This document shows positions 33,759-42,516 of a DNA stretch of 64,000 nucleotides, in pieces. Location: NCBI GenBank assembly GCA_020634885.1, contig JACKAW010000005.1, positions 62,001 through 126,000 on the forward strand, in the 5' to 3' direction. The translations under genes were made by a program, and so were the position numbers. Source of the DNA: Anaerolineales bacterium. Lineage in GTDB: Bacteria > Chloroflexota > Anaerolineae > Anaerolineales > Villigracilaceae. The notes below the pieces were generated by a model. That model saw nothing but the letters and a program-made list of their open reading frames with translations. It did not search any database and had not been told where the DNA came from. Each line of letters opens with the position of its first letter. Position 1 is the stretch's first letter.

Positions 33759-34262
33759 CTATGCAAAGAAGCGCGCCGAAGCCATCATCACCACAGCAAC
33801 GATGATACACCAGGCATTGGCTTTAGACACCCAAGCCTGACGTTTCGCCAGAGCGCCCAACTCCGCTGCCTGCTCAGCCGTTGGCTTGCCCTGAATTTGT
33901 CCACCCAGCATGGCAAGGCGGCTGTTCACATTCCCAACCATAAACCCAAACACCAGCGCAGCGATCCCAAACATACCACCCATACCAAATACCGTTCCCT
34001 GTCCCGTCATCATCCAATTTGATTGGAACCAACTGGAATCAATGCCGTACAGCCAGGAACCCGCCGCGACAGTTGTAACTCCTGCAACCAGCATGATCTT
34101 TGTAAACGGAGTCTTGGTGATCAAATAACCCGCATACTGCTTGCCTGCATCTCCTGTTGCGGCAATGGCAGGCGCAAATACAAAATACATCAACAGCCCG
34201 CCGCCTGCCCAAATGATGCCCGCAACAATGTGCAAAAATCTCAACACAGCAAAAATATTCAT
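33759..34262 (-). CDS. four-helix membrane protein, DUF2269/CopD-like
   Basis: A 167-residue protein with four transmembrane helices. FLHIVAGIIWAGGGLLMYFVFAPAI at the N-terminus (His near residue 10, IWxGG motif) resembles DUF2269 or CopD-type membrane proteins that may bind heme or copper through the His. The assignment to a precise family is tentative. A Shine-Dalgarno GAGGAG precedes ATG 34262. It is monocistronic and convergent with the lipid kinase gene. Confidence 0.65.
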   Translation of the reverse strand: MNIFAVLRFLHIVAGIIWAGGGLLMYFVFAPAIAATGDAGKQYAGYLITKTPFTKIMLVAGVTTVAAGSWLYGIDSSWFQSNWMMTGQGTVFGMGGMFGIAALVFGFMVGNVNSRLAMLGGQIQGKPTAEQAAELGALAKRQAWVSKANAWCIIVAVVMMASARFFA

Positions 34263-34322
34263 CGTTCATTCTCCTCATTAAGAAATTTTGGGTTTGTCTT
34301 TCTAAAGTTCGGTTCTATCATG

Positions 34323-34328
34323 TAGAAT
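34323..34328 (+). promoter_or_regulatory. -10 box of leaderless helicase-associated gene
   Basis: TAGAAT ends 6 nt before ATG 34335; no Shine-Dalgarno sequence in between. Confidence 0.55.
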
Positions 34329-34334
34329 TAACAC

Positions 34335-35930
34335 ATGCCCGACCTTTCCGCTTCGCTTTATAAACAAGATATTGGACACCTCCGCATCATTGCTGAACTA
34401 TGGGGCTTGGAATTGGAATCACAGGAACTGGATTCTGCCCGAGAAGAACTCTGCGCCTCCTTGCTCGACCTTGAAGCTGTTTCTGAAACCCTGGAAATTC
34501 TCTCCGCTGAAGCCCGCTCTGCATTGGACGAATTAACCGCAGCCGAAGGTCAATTGGAATGGGCGTCATTCTCCCGCAAGTACGGCGATATTCGCGAAAT
34601 GGGAGCAGGCAAACGAGACCGGGAACGCCCCTATCTCAAACCCGCTTCTACATCCGAATATCTTTTTTATCGCGGCTTGATCGCCAAAGCATTTCTTGAA
34701 TCAGAGAAAGGCTCGCAGGAATTTGCCTACATCCCCGATGACTTGTATGAAGCGGTTTCAGAAGTGAGCGCGAATCAAGAGATGCCCCCGCAAACGACCG
34801 ACCCGCTGGGACGCGCCGCCACTCCGCTTGAAAAAGCTTTTGAAATCCCCGCCGCTGACCACATCCTCGATGATGCCACCACTTACCTCGCCGCCCTTCG
34901 TCTTGGGGATGATGAGAGCAGGTCACGCTTTCTGCGCGATCTGCCAATTCTGCTCGCAGCCGCAGGCATTATCAAGAACAATGTCTTGCTCCCCGATGCC
35001 GTCAAAAAATTTCTCGAAGCGCCGCGTAAAGAAGCCATGGATATGCTCTACAATGCCTGGTTTACCTCAACTGAATTCGATGAACTGCGTTTAATAGATG
35101 GTTTGCTCTGCGAAGGCGAATGGAAGAACCAACCGCAGGTCACACGTGAATTCCTTGTGAACCTGATCGAAGATGTGCCGCAAGGCAAATGGTGGAGTAT
35201 TCCCGCCTTTGTGAAAGGCATCAAAGAAAAATATCCCGACTATCAACGCCCCGCTGGTGATTACGACTCGTGGTTCATCAAACGTGAAGCGGATGGACAG
35301 TTCCTGCGTGGATTTGCCTACTGGGATGTGGTCGATGGCGCACTGGTCAAATACCTGATTCGGATGCTGCATCTGCTTGGCAAAGTGAGTCTGGCAGCGC
35401 CTGAGGAAGGAAAAGAACCAACAGCCTTCTTCCTTCTTGCATCCCTGCCTGATAACAAAGAAGAAGGTAGAAAGATCGTTGTAGCTTCCAATGGTCGCAT
35501 TACCATTCCACGGACGTTTTCACGAACCGTTCGCTATCAACTGGCGCGCTTCTGTGAATGGGATGAACCCAGAAACGATGAATACTTCTACCGAGTCACC
35601 GCCAAATCACTTCAACGTGCCAATGAGCAGGGACTAAAAGCAGAGCAATTGCTGGCAATGCTGGTGAAGTACACCAAAGAGACGGTTCCGCCAGCCATGG
35701 TGAAAGCGCTCAAACGCTGGGATGCGAACGGAGCCGAAGCCCGGGTGGAGAATCTGCACCTGCTAAGAGTCAGCAGACCCGAGGTTATGGAAGAGATGCG
35801 AAAGTCGAAGGCAGGGAAATATCTCGGCGAGGCGCTTAGTCCCACCGCAGTGATCGTCAAAAGCGGAGCCATCCAAAAAGTGTTGGCAGAACTTGCCGAG
35901 CTGGGTTTGCTTACAGAAGTGAGAAATTAA
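34335..35930 (+). CDS. XPB/Ssl2 N-terminal (helicase-associated) domain protein
   Basis: A 531-residue cytoplasmic protein lacking Walker motifs. Its layout resembles the bacterial helicase-associated proteins carrying an XPB/Ssl2 N-terminal-like domain: helical/winged-helix modules through about residues 1-380, then FFLLASLPDNKEEGRKIVVASNGRITIPRTFSRTVRYQLARFCEW (about 375-420, shown only as reference to region) and a C-terminal helical region. No helicase motor is present or adjacent. A role in nucleic-acid transactions is inferred. It has a leaderless-type start 6 nt after TAGAAT and a strong terminator after the stop. Confidence 0.65.
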   Translation: MPDLSASLYKQDIGHLRIIAELWGLELESQELDSAREELCASLLDLEAVSETLEILSAEARSALDELTAAEGQLEWASFSRKYGDIREMGAGKRDRERPYLKPASTSEYLFYRGLIAKAFLESEKGSQEFAYIPDDLYEAVSEVSANQEMPPQTTDPLGRAATPLEKAFEIPAADHILDDATTYLAALRLGDDESRSRFLRDLPILLAAAGIIKNNVLLPDAVKKFLEAPRKEAMDMLYNAWFTSTEFDELRLIDGLLCEGEWKNQPQVTREFLVNLIEDVPQGKWWSIPAFVKGIKEKYPDYQRPAGDYDSWFIKREADGQFLRGFAYWDVVDGALVKYLIRMLHLLGKVSLAAPEEGKEPTAFFLLASLPDNKEEGRKIVVASNGRITIPRTFSRTVRYQLARFCEWDEPRNDEYFYRVTAKSLQRANEQGLKAEQLLAMLVKYTKETVPPAMVKALKRWDANGAEARVENLHLLRVSRPEVMEEMRKSKAGKYLGEALSPTAVIVKSGAIQKVLAELAELGLLTEVRN

Positions 35931-35958
35931 AAAAGGATGTCACAATGAAAATGTGATG
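35931..35958 (+). terminator. rho-independent terminator
   Basis: AAAAGGATGTCACA pairs with TGTGATGTCCTTTT (two G-U pairs) and is followed by further Ts. Confidence 0.85.
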
Positions 35959-35978
35959 TCCTTTTTTTTCTTCGTCGC

Positions 35979-35984
35979 TATAAT
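35979..35984 (+). promoter_or_regulatory. -10 box of kbl-like gene
   Basis: TATAAT followed by a leader of about 24 nt with AAGGAG (36004-36009) 5 nt before ATG 36015; a standard leadered gene. Confidence 0.6.
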
Positions 35985-36014
35985 AAAAACAGGTTTCTAA
36001 AAGAAGGAGTAGCC

Positions 36015-37193
36015 ATGTCGAAAATTGATTGGATTCAGGAAGAGATCGATTCTCTGAAATCGCAGGGGTTGTATAACAACATCCGCACCATTGGCTCACC
36101 GCAAGGCGCCTGGCTGACGGTGGACGGCAGGCATGTGTTGAACTTTTGCTCGAATAATTATTTAGGGCTGGCAAACCATCCGGCTTTGGTCGCTGCTTCA
36201 AAAAAGGCGGCCGATGATATGGGTGTGGGACCCGGCGCAGTGCGCTCGATTGCCGGGACAATGAGCCTGCACGTGGAACTTGAAAAACGTCTTGCTCAAT
36301 TCAAAGGGGTCGAAGCGGCGATCACCCTTCAAAGCGGATTTACTGCCAACCTTGCCACGATCCCCGCCTTGGTGGGCAAAGAAGATGCGATCTTTTCGGA
36401 TCGACTCAACCACGCTTCTATCATTGACGGCTGCCGCCTCTCTGGCGCGAAGATCATTGCGTATGAACACAATGATGTGAAATCGCTCGAAGCGCAAATT
36501 CAAGAACATGCCAAAAACTATCGGCGTTCGCTCATCATCACAGATGGCGTTTTTAGCATGGACGGCGATATTGCGCCCCTGCCCGATATTTATGAAGTAG
36601 CAAAGAAGTACGATATTCTCCTGATGGTGGACGATGCTCACGGCGAAGGTGTGCTCGGCAAGGGCGGACGCGGCATTGTGGATCACTTCGGTTTGCATGG
36701 CAAAGTGGATATTGAAGTGGGCACCATGTCGAAGGCGTTTGGCGTGATGGGCGGAATTGTCGCGGGTAAGTCGGTCATCATCGAGTGGCTGCGCCAACGC
36801 GGACGCCCCTTCCTCTTCTCCTCGGCGATGACCGTTCCTGATGCGGCGGCTTGTCTTGCTGCGGTAGACCTGCTCGAAGACTCGACTCAGTTGGTCGATA
36901 AGTTGTGGGACAACGCCAAATACTTCCAGACCGAGATGAAGAACCTCGGCTTCAATACCGGTGCAAGCCAGACCCCGATCACGCCGGTGATGCTGGGCGA
37001 AGCGCCGCTGGTACAGCAGTTCAGCCGCGAATTGTTCGATGTGGGTGTATTTGCTATGGCAATTGGCTATCCCACCGTGCCGCAGGGCAAGGCGAGAATC
37101 CGCGTGATGAATACAGCCGCACATTCCAAGGATGACCTCGATAAAGGCTTGGAGGCGTTCAAGAGTGTGGGGAAGAAGTTGGGTGTGATCTGA
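36015..37193 (+). CDS. kbl: glycine C-acetyltransferase (2-amino-3-ketobutyrate CoA ligase)
   Basis: A 392-residue fold-type I PLP enzyme of the alpha-oxoamine synthase family. It shows NFCSNNYLGLANHP, GPGAVRSIAGT, DRLNHASIIDG, VDDAHGEGVLG and the PLP lysine in GTMSKAFGVMGG (Lys 240). The closest textbook match is Kbl, which cleaves 2-amino-3-ketobutyrate to glycine and acetyl-CoA in threonine degradation. BioF-type 8-amino-7-oxononanoate synthase is the main alternative, and no tdh or bio genes are adjacent to decide. Strong Shine-Dalgarno sequence. Confidence 0.88.
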   Translation: MSKIDWIQEEIDSLKSQGLYNNIRTIGSPQGAWLTVDGRHVLNFCSNNYLGLANHPALVAASKKAADDMGVGPGAVRSIAGTMSLHVELEKRLAQFKGVEAAITLQSGFTANLATIPALVGKEDAIFSDRLNHASIIDGCRLSGAKIIAYEHNDVKSLEAQIQEHAKNYRRSLIITDGVFSMDGDIAPLPDIYEVAKKYDILLMVDDAHGEGVLGKGGRGIVDHFGLHGKVDIEVGTMSKAFGVMGGIVAGKSVIIEWLRQRGRPFLFSSAMTVPDAAACLAAVDLLEDSTQLVDKLWDNAKYFQTEMKNLGFNTGASQTPITPVMLGEAPLVQQFSRELFDVGVFAMAIGYPTVPQGKARIRVMNTAAHSKDDLDKGLEAFKSVGKKLGVI

Positions 37194-37209
37194 TAAATTC
37201 AGAAATCAG

Positions 37210-37249
37210 AATGCGGAATGCAGAATTTAAATGCATTCCGCATTTTTGG
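37210..37249 (+). terminator. terminator after kbl-like gene
   Basis: AATGCGGAATGCA (37210-37222) pairs with TGCATTCCGCATT (37232-37244), followed by Ts. Confidence 0.85.
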
Positions 37250-37376
37250 TAAAACCTCTTGCAAATATCTAAAATATTGCGACAATCTATAGAAAGACAA
37301 CAACTTGGATATCTTGAGTAAGAGGTCTAGCAGGTAGCTTGGTATTGCAGGAAGGGTATCGTCTTTTTATCGAGGT

Positions 37377-37382
37377 TATAAT
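37377..37382 (+). promoter_or_regulatory. -10 box of nuclease-like gene
   Basis: TATAAT 21 nt before ATG 37404, with CAAGGATGG Shine-Dalgarno-like sequence in the leader. Confidence 0.5.
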
Positions 37383-37403
37383 AAAAATAACAAGGATGGA
37401 TAT

Positions 37404-38330
37404 ATGCCTCTTTATCAGCTTAAGCAAAATTTAGTTCAACAAATAAAACCTTCGAGTTTCAAAAACGAGCGAGAATTACAGCGATTGTTTGAGGAGAATC
37501 TTGAAGCTCTCCTTGGGGTGAGATTTGTTGCAAGTGAGTTTACAACTGGCGACCGACAAAGAGGGCGAATTGACACTCTGGGATTGGATGAAGACGGAAC
37601 TCCCGTAATTATTGAGTACAAAAAATCAAGCAAGGAGAATGTGATAAACCAAGGATTGTTCTACCTTGATTGGCTTGTTGACCACAAAGGGGATTTTGCA
37701 CTTGCTGCGCAAGACGCATTAGGCAAAGATGTCGAAATAGATTGGGCAAGTCCAAGATTGATTCTAGTTGCTGAAAGTTTTTCAGAATACGACAAATATG
37801 CAGTCAATCGTATTGGGGCAAATATTCAACTTTGGACTTACAGAAAATACGGTGAAGGTCACCTTTTCCTTGATTCGATCTTTTCAAATACTTCTCAAAC
37901 AGACCTGAAAAAGAGTAAATCTTCCACTTTACTTTCAACAGATGAAGACGACGAAAAAGAAGAAACTATAACTTACACAACCGATGACCATTTGCAAGAC
38001 AAGCCCAATGAACTCAAAATTATGTTTGATGCTTTTAGAGAGCGTGTTTTTGCATTGAATGCTGATGGCGATATTTTGGAAAAAGCCAGCAAAATATATG
38101 TCAGCTACAAACATGGTAAAAACTTTTGTGAAGTTGCATTTCTTGCAAATAGCATGAAAATCTGGTTGGATATCCCATTCAGCGAAATTGATGACCCAAA
38201 TAAACTATGCAGAGATGTTTCCAAAGTTGGTCATCATGGTACTGGGCACACAGAGACAAAACTCTCTAATCTTTCCGAAATTGATAGTGTCATGTATTTG
38301 GTTGAGCAATCTTACAGACAAACTTTGTAA
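37404..38330 (+). CDS. PD-(D/E)XK nuclease-like protein with DUF5655-type C-terminus
   Basis: A 308-residue protein. Residues about 18-150 carry a restriction-endonuclease-like core: ERELQRLFEENLEALLG, RGRIDTLGLDEDGTPVIIEYKK (D...E-x-K) and NQGLFYLDWL, as in NucS/DUF91-type nucleases. An acidic linker (about 175-195) leads to a C-terminal domain (about 205-308) of the DUF5655 style. It is visibly more AT-rich than its neighbours, suggesting horizontal origin. It could act in DNA repair or defence, but the gene stands alone, so function is open. Confidence 0.75.
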   Translation: MPLYQLKQNLVQQIKPSSFKNERELQRLFEENLEALLGVRFVASEFTTGDRQRGRIDTLGLDEDGTPVIIEYKKSSKENVINQGLFYLDWLVDHKGDFALAAQDALGKDVEIDWASPRLILVAESFSEYDKYAVNRIGANIQLWTYRKYGEGHLFLDSIFSNTSQTDLKKSKSSTLLSTDEDDEKEETITYTTDDHLQDKPNELKIMFDAFRERVFALNADGDILEKASKIYVSYKHGKNFCEVAFLANSMKIWLDIPFSEIDDPNKLCRDVSKVGHHGTGHTETKLSNLSEIDSVMYLVEQSYRQTL

Positions 38331-38439
38331 GATTTAAACCATATGTTATTCGTTCCACTCGCCCTGAAAACTATCATCAGAATCATCATCGCCGTTGCCA
38401 TCTACGACCATTACCGCAAGTAAACGCTTCCACTTTCGG

Positions 38440-38445
38440 TATAAT
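38440..38445 (+). promoter_or_regulatory. -10 box of GNAT gene
   Basis: TATAAT ends 8 nt before ATG 38454; leaderless or nearly so. Confidence 0.5.
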
Positions 38446-38453
38446 TTCCCATC

Positions 38454-39278
38454 ATGACCCTTTCGTCCAAACCAGCAAGTGAATACTCGATCTCCGCTCT
38501 GGCAGATTTGATGACCCGCAGTTTTGAAGGCTACATCGTCCCCATTCACATCACAGAACCTGTCTTGCATACCATGCTTCGGCGTGACGGAATTGACCTG
38601 ACCGCCAGCCGTGTGCTGATAAAGGGGACTGAAGCCATTGGCATAGCAATGATCGCCCGCCGTGGTTGGACAAGTCGGCTTGCGGCAATGGGTATCACAT
38701 CCAACGCCCGCGCAAGCGGAGTCGGCACATGGGCAATGACCCAACTCATCGAAGAAGCAAAAGCTCGCGGCGAAAAAGAAATGCTCCTCGAAGTCATTGA
38801 ACAAAACCCAGCGGGGGTCAAGTTATACGAAAAGGTCGGCTTTACCAAAATACGCAGGCTCGTAGGTTATAAGCTCGAAAATCCCCCATCCGATTCAAAA
38901 CACGAACTCGAAGAAATAGACATCCGCGAACTCGCGCGACAAGTTGCCTATCACGGAATACAAGACCTGCCCTGGCAACTCTCCGGCGCAACCATCATGC
39001 AGCACACCCCGCCCTCGTGTGCCTTCCGCATCAATGATGCCTACTGCCTCATCAGCAACCCCGAAGCAACCGACATCGCCATCCAGTCAATATTGGTCAA
39101 AGCCCGGTCACGAGGAGCAGGCTTGAGCGAAGTCTTGATGCGCGCACTCTTTGCAAAATTCCCCGGCAAAACATGGCACGTTTCTCCCATCTATCCCGAA
39201 GAGATGGGCTTCATCTTCGAACATATTGGCATGGAACGCGAACCCATCTCACAGTGGCAAATGTCGCGCAAGTTGTAA
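38454..39278 (+). CDS. double GNAT-domain acetyltransferase
   Basis: A 274-residue protein with an N-terminal GNAT domain (about 10-145; RASGVGTWAMTQLIEEAKARG as acetyl-CoA motif, NPAGVKLYEKVGFTKIRRLVGY) and a second, weaker GNAT-like half (about 150-274; SRGAGLSEVLMRALF). Substrate unknown. It lies 51 bp upstream of the cytidylyltransferase that opens the glycan locus but has its own promoter. The stretch 38331-38453 before it holds only this promoter. Confidence 0.82.
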   Translation: MTLSSKPASEYSISALADLMTRSFEGYIVPIHITEPVLHTMLRRDGIDLTASRVLIKGTEAIGIAMIARRGWTSRLAAMGITSNARASGVGTWAMTQLIEEAKARGEKEMLLEVIEQNPAGVKLYEKVGFTKIRRLVGYKLENPPSDSKHELEEIDIRELARQVAYHGIQDLPWQLSGATIMQHTPPSCAFRINDAYCLISNPEATDIAIQSILVKARSRGAGLSEVLMRALFAKFPGKTWHVSPIYPEEMGFIFEHIGMEREPISQWQMSRKL

Positions 39279-39316
39279 CGAGTACACGCAAAGTTTGGAG
39301 GCTTTGCACTCCAGAG

Positions 39317-39322
39317 TAGAAT
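39317..39322 (+). promoter_or_regulatory. -10 box of leaderless cytidylyltransferase gene
   Basis: TAGAAT ends 7 nt before ATG 39330; it probably drives the glycan cluster's first transcript. Confidence 0.5.
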
Positions 39323-39329
39323 ATAGGGT

Positions 39330-40001
39330 ATGAAACTTGCCGCCCTCGTTCCCATGCGTCATCACAGCCAGCGTGTGCCGGGCAAAAACTACCGTCCGCT
39401 CGCAGGCAAACCCCTCTACCAACACATTTTGGAAACGCTCATCGCCGTACCAGAAATCGACACGGTGATGGTGGATACTGATTCAGAACCGGTGATGGAT
39501 GGAGTGCAACGGCTCTTCCCTAACGTGAAGTTGATTCAGCGCCCAGAGCATCTCCGCGCCGACGATGTTCCCATGAACGAAATCCTCCTGCACGATACCG
39601 CACAGGTACAGGCAGATTTTTACCTGCAAACCCATTCCACCAACCCGCTGCTCAAAGCTGAAACCATCTCACGCGGAATTCAGATCTTTCTCAACGAATA
39701 CCCCAAATACGATTCTCTTTTTTCTGTCACTCGTTTGCAAACCCGCCTGTATTGGAAAGATGGCAGCGCCATCAACCATAACCCGCTGGAATTGCTGCAA
39801 ACACAAGACCTGCCGCCCGTGTACGAAGAAAACTCCTGCCTGTATCTTTTTACCCGCGAAAATTTAGAACGCAAAAAACACCGCATCGGCGATAAGCCTT
39901 TCATGTTTGAAATCCCTCGGCTCGAAGCTGTGGATATTGATGAAGAAGCTGATTTTCAACTTGCTGACCTGCTCATGCAAGCACGAACGGAGAAGAAATA
40001 A
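39330..40001 (+). CDS. acylneuraminate/KDO-type cytidylyltransferase
   Basis: A 223-residue nucleotidyltransferase of the NeuA/KdsB family, which charges acidic sugars with CMP. LAALVPMRHHSQRVPGKNYRPLAGKPLYQH is the CTP-binding loop region (residues 4-33, with R14, K19 and the PGKN turn). VDTDSEPV, HLRADDVPMNEIL, QTHSTNPLL and a C-terminal IPRLEAVDIDEEADF metal site follow. The acidic sugar could be a nonulosonic acid or a simpler acid. It is the first gene of the glycan locus, followed after 1 bp by a hydroxyacid dehydrogenase. Confidence 0.88.
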   Translation: MKLAALVPMRHHSQRVPGKNYRPLAGKPLYQHILETLIAVPEIDTVMVDTDSEPVMDGVQRLFPNVKLIQRPEHLRADDVPMNEILLHDTAQVQADFYLQTHSTNPLLKAETISRGIQIFLNEYPKYDSLFSVTRLQTRLYWKDGSAINHNPLELLQTQDLPPVYEENSCLYLFTRENLERKKHRIGDKPFMFEIPRLEAVDIDEEADFQLADLLMQARTEKK

Positions 40002-40002
40002 C

Positions 40003-40950
40003 ATGCCAACTGTTTTGATGACCGCCCCCTATATGATCCCCTTTCTTGATCGCTTTCGCCCGGTGTTGGCGGAGTATGGCATTGACCTGATCGTGCCAGA
40101 TGTTGAAGAACGCATGGAAGAAGAAGATATCCTCAAATATGCCGGTCAGTTCGATGGCACCATCTGCGGTGATGACCGCTACACAGCGCGAGTCATTGAA
40201 GCCTGCCTGCCGCGTCTCAAGGTCATCTCCAAGTGGGGTACGGGTGTAGACTCAATTGATGGGGAAGCCTGCCTCAAGCACGGCGTAAAACTGGGGCGAA
40301 CCCCCAATGCTTTCACCACCCCCGTAGCGGACTCTGTGCTTGCCTATATGCTGGCTTTTGCCCGCCGCCAACCGTGGATGGATAAGGCGATGAAAAGCGG
40401 TAAGTGGGAAAAGATTCCAGGTAAGACATTAAGTGAATTGACGTTGGGTATCATCGGCGTGGGCAATATTGGCAAAGCCGTTACCCGACGCGCCAAAGCA
40501 TTTGGAATGAAGGTCTATGGCACTGACATTATTGACGTGGATCATGTCTTTGTCGGTGAGACCGGAATTGAGATGACCGACCTTGACACGTTGCTGGCAA
40601 ACTCGGACTTTGTCTCCATTAATTGCGATCTCAACCCAACATCCCATCATCTCGTCAATGCCAATACGCTTTCAAAGATGAAATCCACTGCCATTCTCAT
40701 CAATACTGCGCGCGGACCCATCGTGGAGGAAAAAGCCCTGGTAGCCGCACTCAGCTCCGGTCAAGTAGGAGGCGCGGCGCTCGATGTCTTCGAGTTCGAG
40801 CCGCTGCCGTTGGATAGTCCGCTGATGAAGATGGATAATGTCATGCTTGCGCCGCACAACACCAACTCCAGCCCCACTGCCTGGGAGCGTATTCATTGGA
40901 GCACGATCAAGAATTTGGTGGAGGGATTAGATATGCAGGTGAAGAAATGA
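40003..40950 (+). CDS. D-3-phosphoglycerate dehydrogenase-like 2-hydroxyacid dehydrogenase
   Basis: A 315-residue NAD-dependent D-2-hydroxyacid dehydrogenase: substrate domain, then Rossmann motif LGIIGVGNIGKAVTRRAKAFGMKVYGTD, NTARGPIVEEKALVAAL, the Arg-Glu-His catalytic set (NCDLNPTSHHLVN, ALDVFEFEPLP, LAPHNTNSS) and no ACT domain. SerA is the nearest named enzyme. In this context it may make or consume a hydroxy-acid decorating the glycan. ATG 40003 is preferred (GGAGAAG Shine-Dalgarno); an earlier ATG overlaps the upstream gene. Confidence 0.85.
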   Translation: MPTVLMTAPYMIPFLDRFRPVLAEYGIDLIVPDVEERMEEEDILKYAGQFDGTICGDDRYTARVIEACLPRLKVISKWGTGVDSIDGEACLKHGVKLGRTPNAFTTPVADSVLAYMLAFARRQPWMDKAMKSGKWEKIPGKTLSELTLGIIGVGNIGKAVTRRAKAFGMKVYGTDIIDVDHVFVGETGIEMTDLDTLLANSDFVSINCDLNPTSHHLVNANTLSKMKSTAILINTARGPIVEEKALVAALSSGQVGGAALDVFEFEPLPLDSPLMKMDNVMLAPHNTNSSPTAWERIHWSTIKNLVEGLDMQVKK

Positions 40951-42512
40951 TAAATAAAATCCGCGCGGCATTGCCGTATGTTTTTTTGTTTTTATTGACC
41001 TTGATGGCGCTTGATCTTGCCAATCCGTTTTTTGATAAACCCGCCAGAGATGGCGGTTTTTTCCTTTACGCAGGCAGCCAGATTTTGGATGGCAAAATTC
41101 CATACCAGGATTTTTGGGATTCAAAAGGCGCGGGCATTTTCTACATCAACGCATTGGGGTTGGCGTTGGGCGGCGGCTCACGTTGGGGGGTGTGGTTCGT
41201 TGAATTCCTTTGCCTCTTTGGTATGTTCTCTGTGATGTATGCGGCGCTCGCAAAACGCTGGGGCATGGGCGCGGCATTGACCGGCTCGCTGCTGGCAGGG
41301 TTGGGGCTTCGTGCAGTTTTGGGCTATGGCAATTACACAGAAGAATATGCGCTCTTGTTCAACGCTGCCGGACTTGCGCTTTTCTTTTCGGTGGTGGATT
41401 TAGAACGGCATGACTGGAAGTATCTTTGGGCGGGTGCGTTCTTTGGTGTGAGCTTTACTTTTCGAGCAAATAATATTGGCGGGCTGTTTGCCATATTGGG
41501 CGCTGTCTTTTTTTATGAGGTATTCAAGCGGCATTATCTGGAGGCGTTGCGGATCATCCTTGCAGCACTGGCGGGGTTTGCCCTGCCGCTTATATTGTCG
41601 GCGCTTTACTTTGCCGCCATCGGCGATGTGGCGGAAATGATCTACGCTTCCATTATTTTCAACTTCTCGTACTCTGCTGCCCAAGACCGCGCGTGGTTCG
41701 ATATCTTTGGTGGTTTTGGCAAGTATGGCATGGGCTGGGTCGGCTGGTTTACGTTGGGTGCATGGCTGCTTGCCGCTTTTAGGGTTCTGGCGAATTTTGC
41801 CAAGCGCAAAGTGACGATCTTTGACGTTTTCTTGTTGATGTGGTTTCCCGTTGAAATTGTCTTGAGCAATCTCTCTGGTAGAAATTTCACCCATTACTAT
41901 ATTAGTTGGGTGCTGGCGGCGGCGGTATATTCTGCTTTTGCTTTTGCAGAGATCTGGCAGGTGATGTTCAAGGTTTCATCACGCGAAGGCTGGACGGAAA
42001 ATCTTGGCGTGGCAACATCTGCTGTGCTTGCGCTTGCCGTCTTTGTGATTTCGCCGTCCACGGCCGGACGTTATATTCAGTCCATGAGTATGGGCGGCAC
42101 ATACATAGACCCCGTCTCTGCCTATGTTCGAGATAACACAAAGCCCGAAGACCTTGTGCTCACATGGTATCCCGAAATGGGTATGAGCTTTATGGCAGAC
42201 CGTACCTCGCCGGTGAAGTATCTCTACTACCCGCTGTTTTTGGATGGCTCGCTCACCGATGAGATCGAAACCACCTATATCCAAAATTTGAGAGATACGC
42301 CGCCCGCCTTGATCGTGGATTGTTCCCGCTCCGTAGACGCCATCCCTTCGCTGGATGCTGCGACTCGTGAAGAGCAGTACTCCACACCCGGCGTGAAGAA
42401 GAAAATGTACATTCAGCCCAGAATGAATAAGATATTTGAATTCGTAGAACAGAATTATCAATACGAAAACACGATTGATTCTTGTCTGTTCTTTAGGCTG
42501 AAAACAAACTGA
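40947..42512 (+). CDS. GT39-like membrane glycosyltransferase
   Basis: A 521-residue integral-membrane protein with about 11 helices of the GT-C fold. The N-terminal extracytoplasmic loop ARDGGFFLYAGSQILDGKIPYQDFWDSKG contains the acidic/aromatic signature of the GT39/ArnT-like group, which uses polyprenyl-phosphate sugars. The C-terminal domain (about 400-521) is soluble. ATGA overlap with the dehydrogenase gene shows coupling. It is probably one of at least three such enzymes in the locus. Acceptor and donor are unknown. The GxxExxY insertion follows directly. Confidence 0.8.
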   Translation: MINKIRAALPYVFLFLLTLMALDLANPFFDKPARDGGFFLYAGSQILDGKIPYQDFWDSKGAGIFYINALGLALGGGSRWGVWFVEFLCLFGMFSVMYAALAKRWGMGAALTGSLLAGLGLRAVLGYGNYTEEYALLFNAAGLALFFSVVDLERHDWKYLWAGAFFGVSFTFRANNIGGLFAILGAVFFYEVFKRHYLEALRIILAALAGFALPLILSALYFAAIGDVAEMIYASIIFNFSYSAAQDRAWFDIFGGFGKYGMGWVGWFTLGAWLLAAFRVLANFAKRKVTIFDVFLLMWFPVEIVLSNLSGRNFTHYYISWVLAAAVYSAFAFAEIWQVMFKVSSREGWTENLGVATSAVLALAVFVISPSTAGRYIQSMSMGGTYIDPVSAYVRDNTKPEDLVLTWYPEMGMSFMADRTSPVKYLYYPLFLDGSLTDEIETTYIQNLRDTPPALIVDCSRSVDAIPSLDAATREEQYSTPGVKKKMYIQPRMNKIFEFVEQNYQYENTIDSCLFFRLKTN

Positions 42513-42516
42513 TCTT

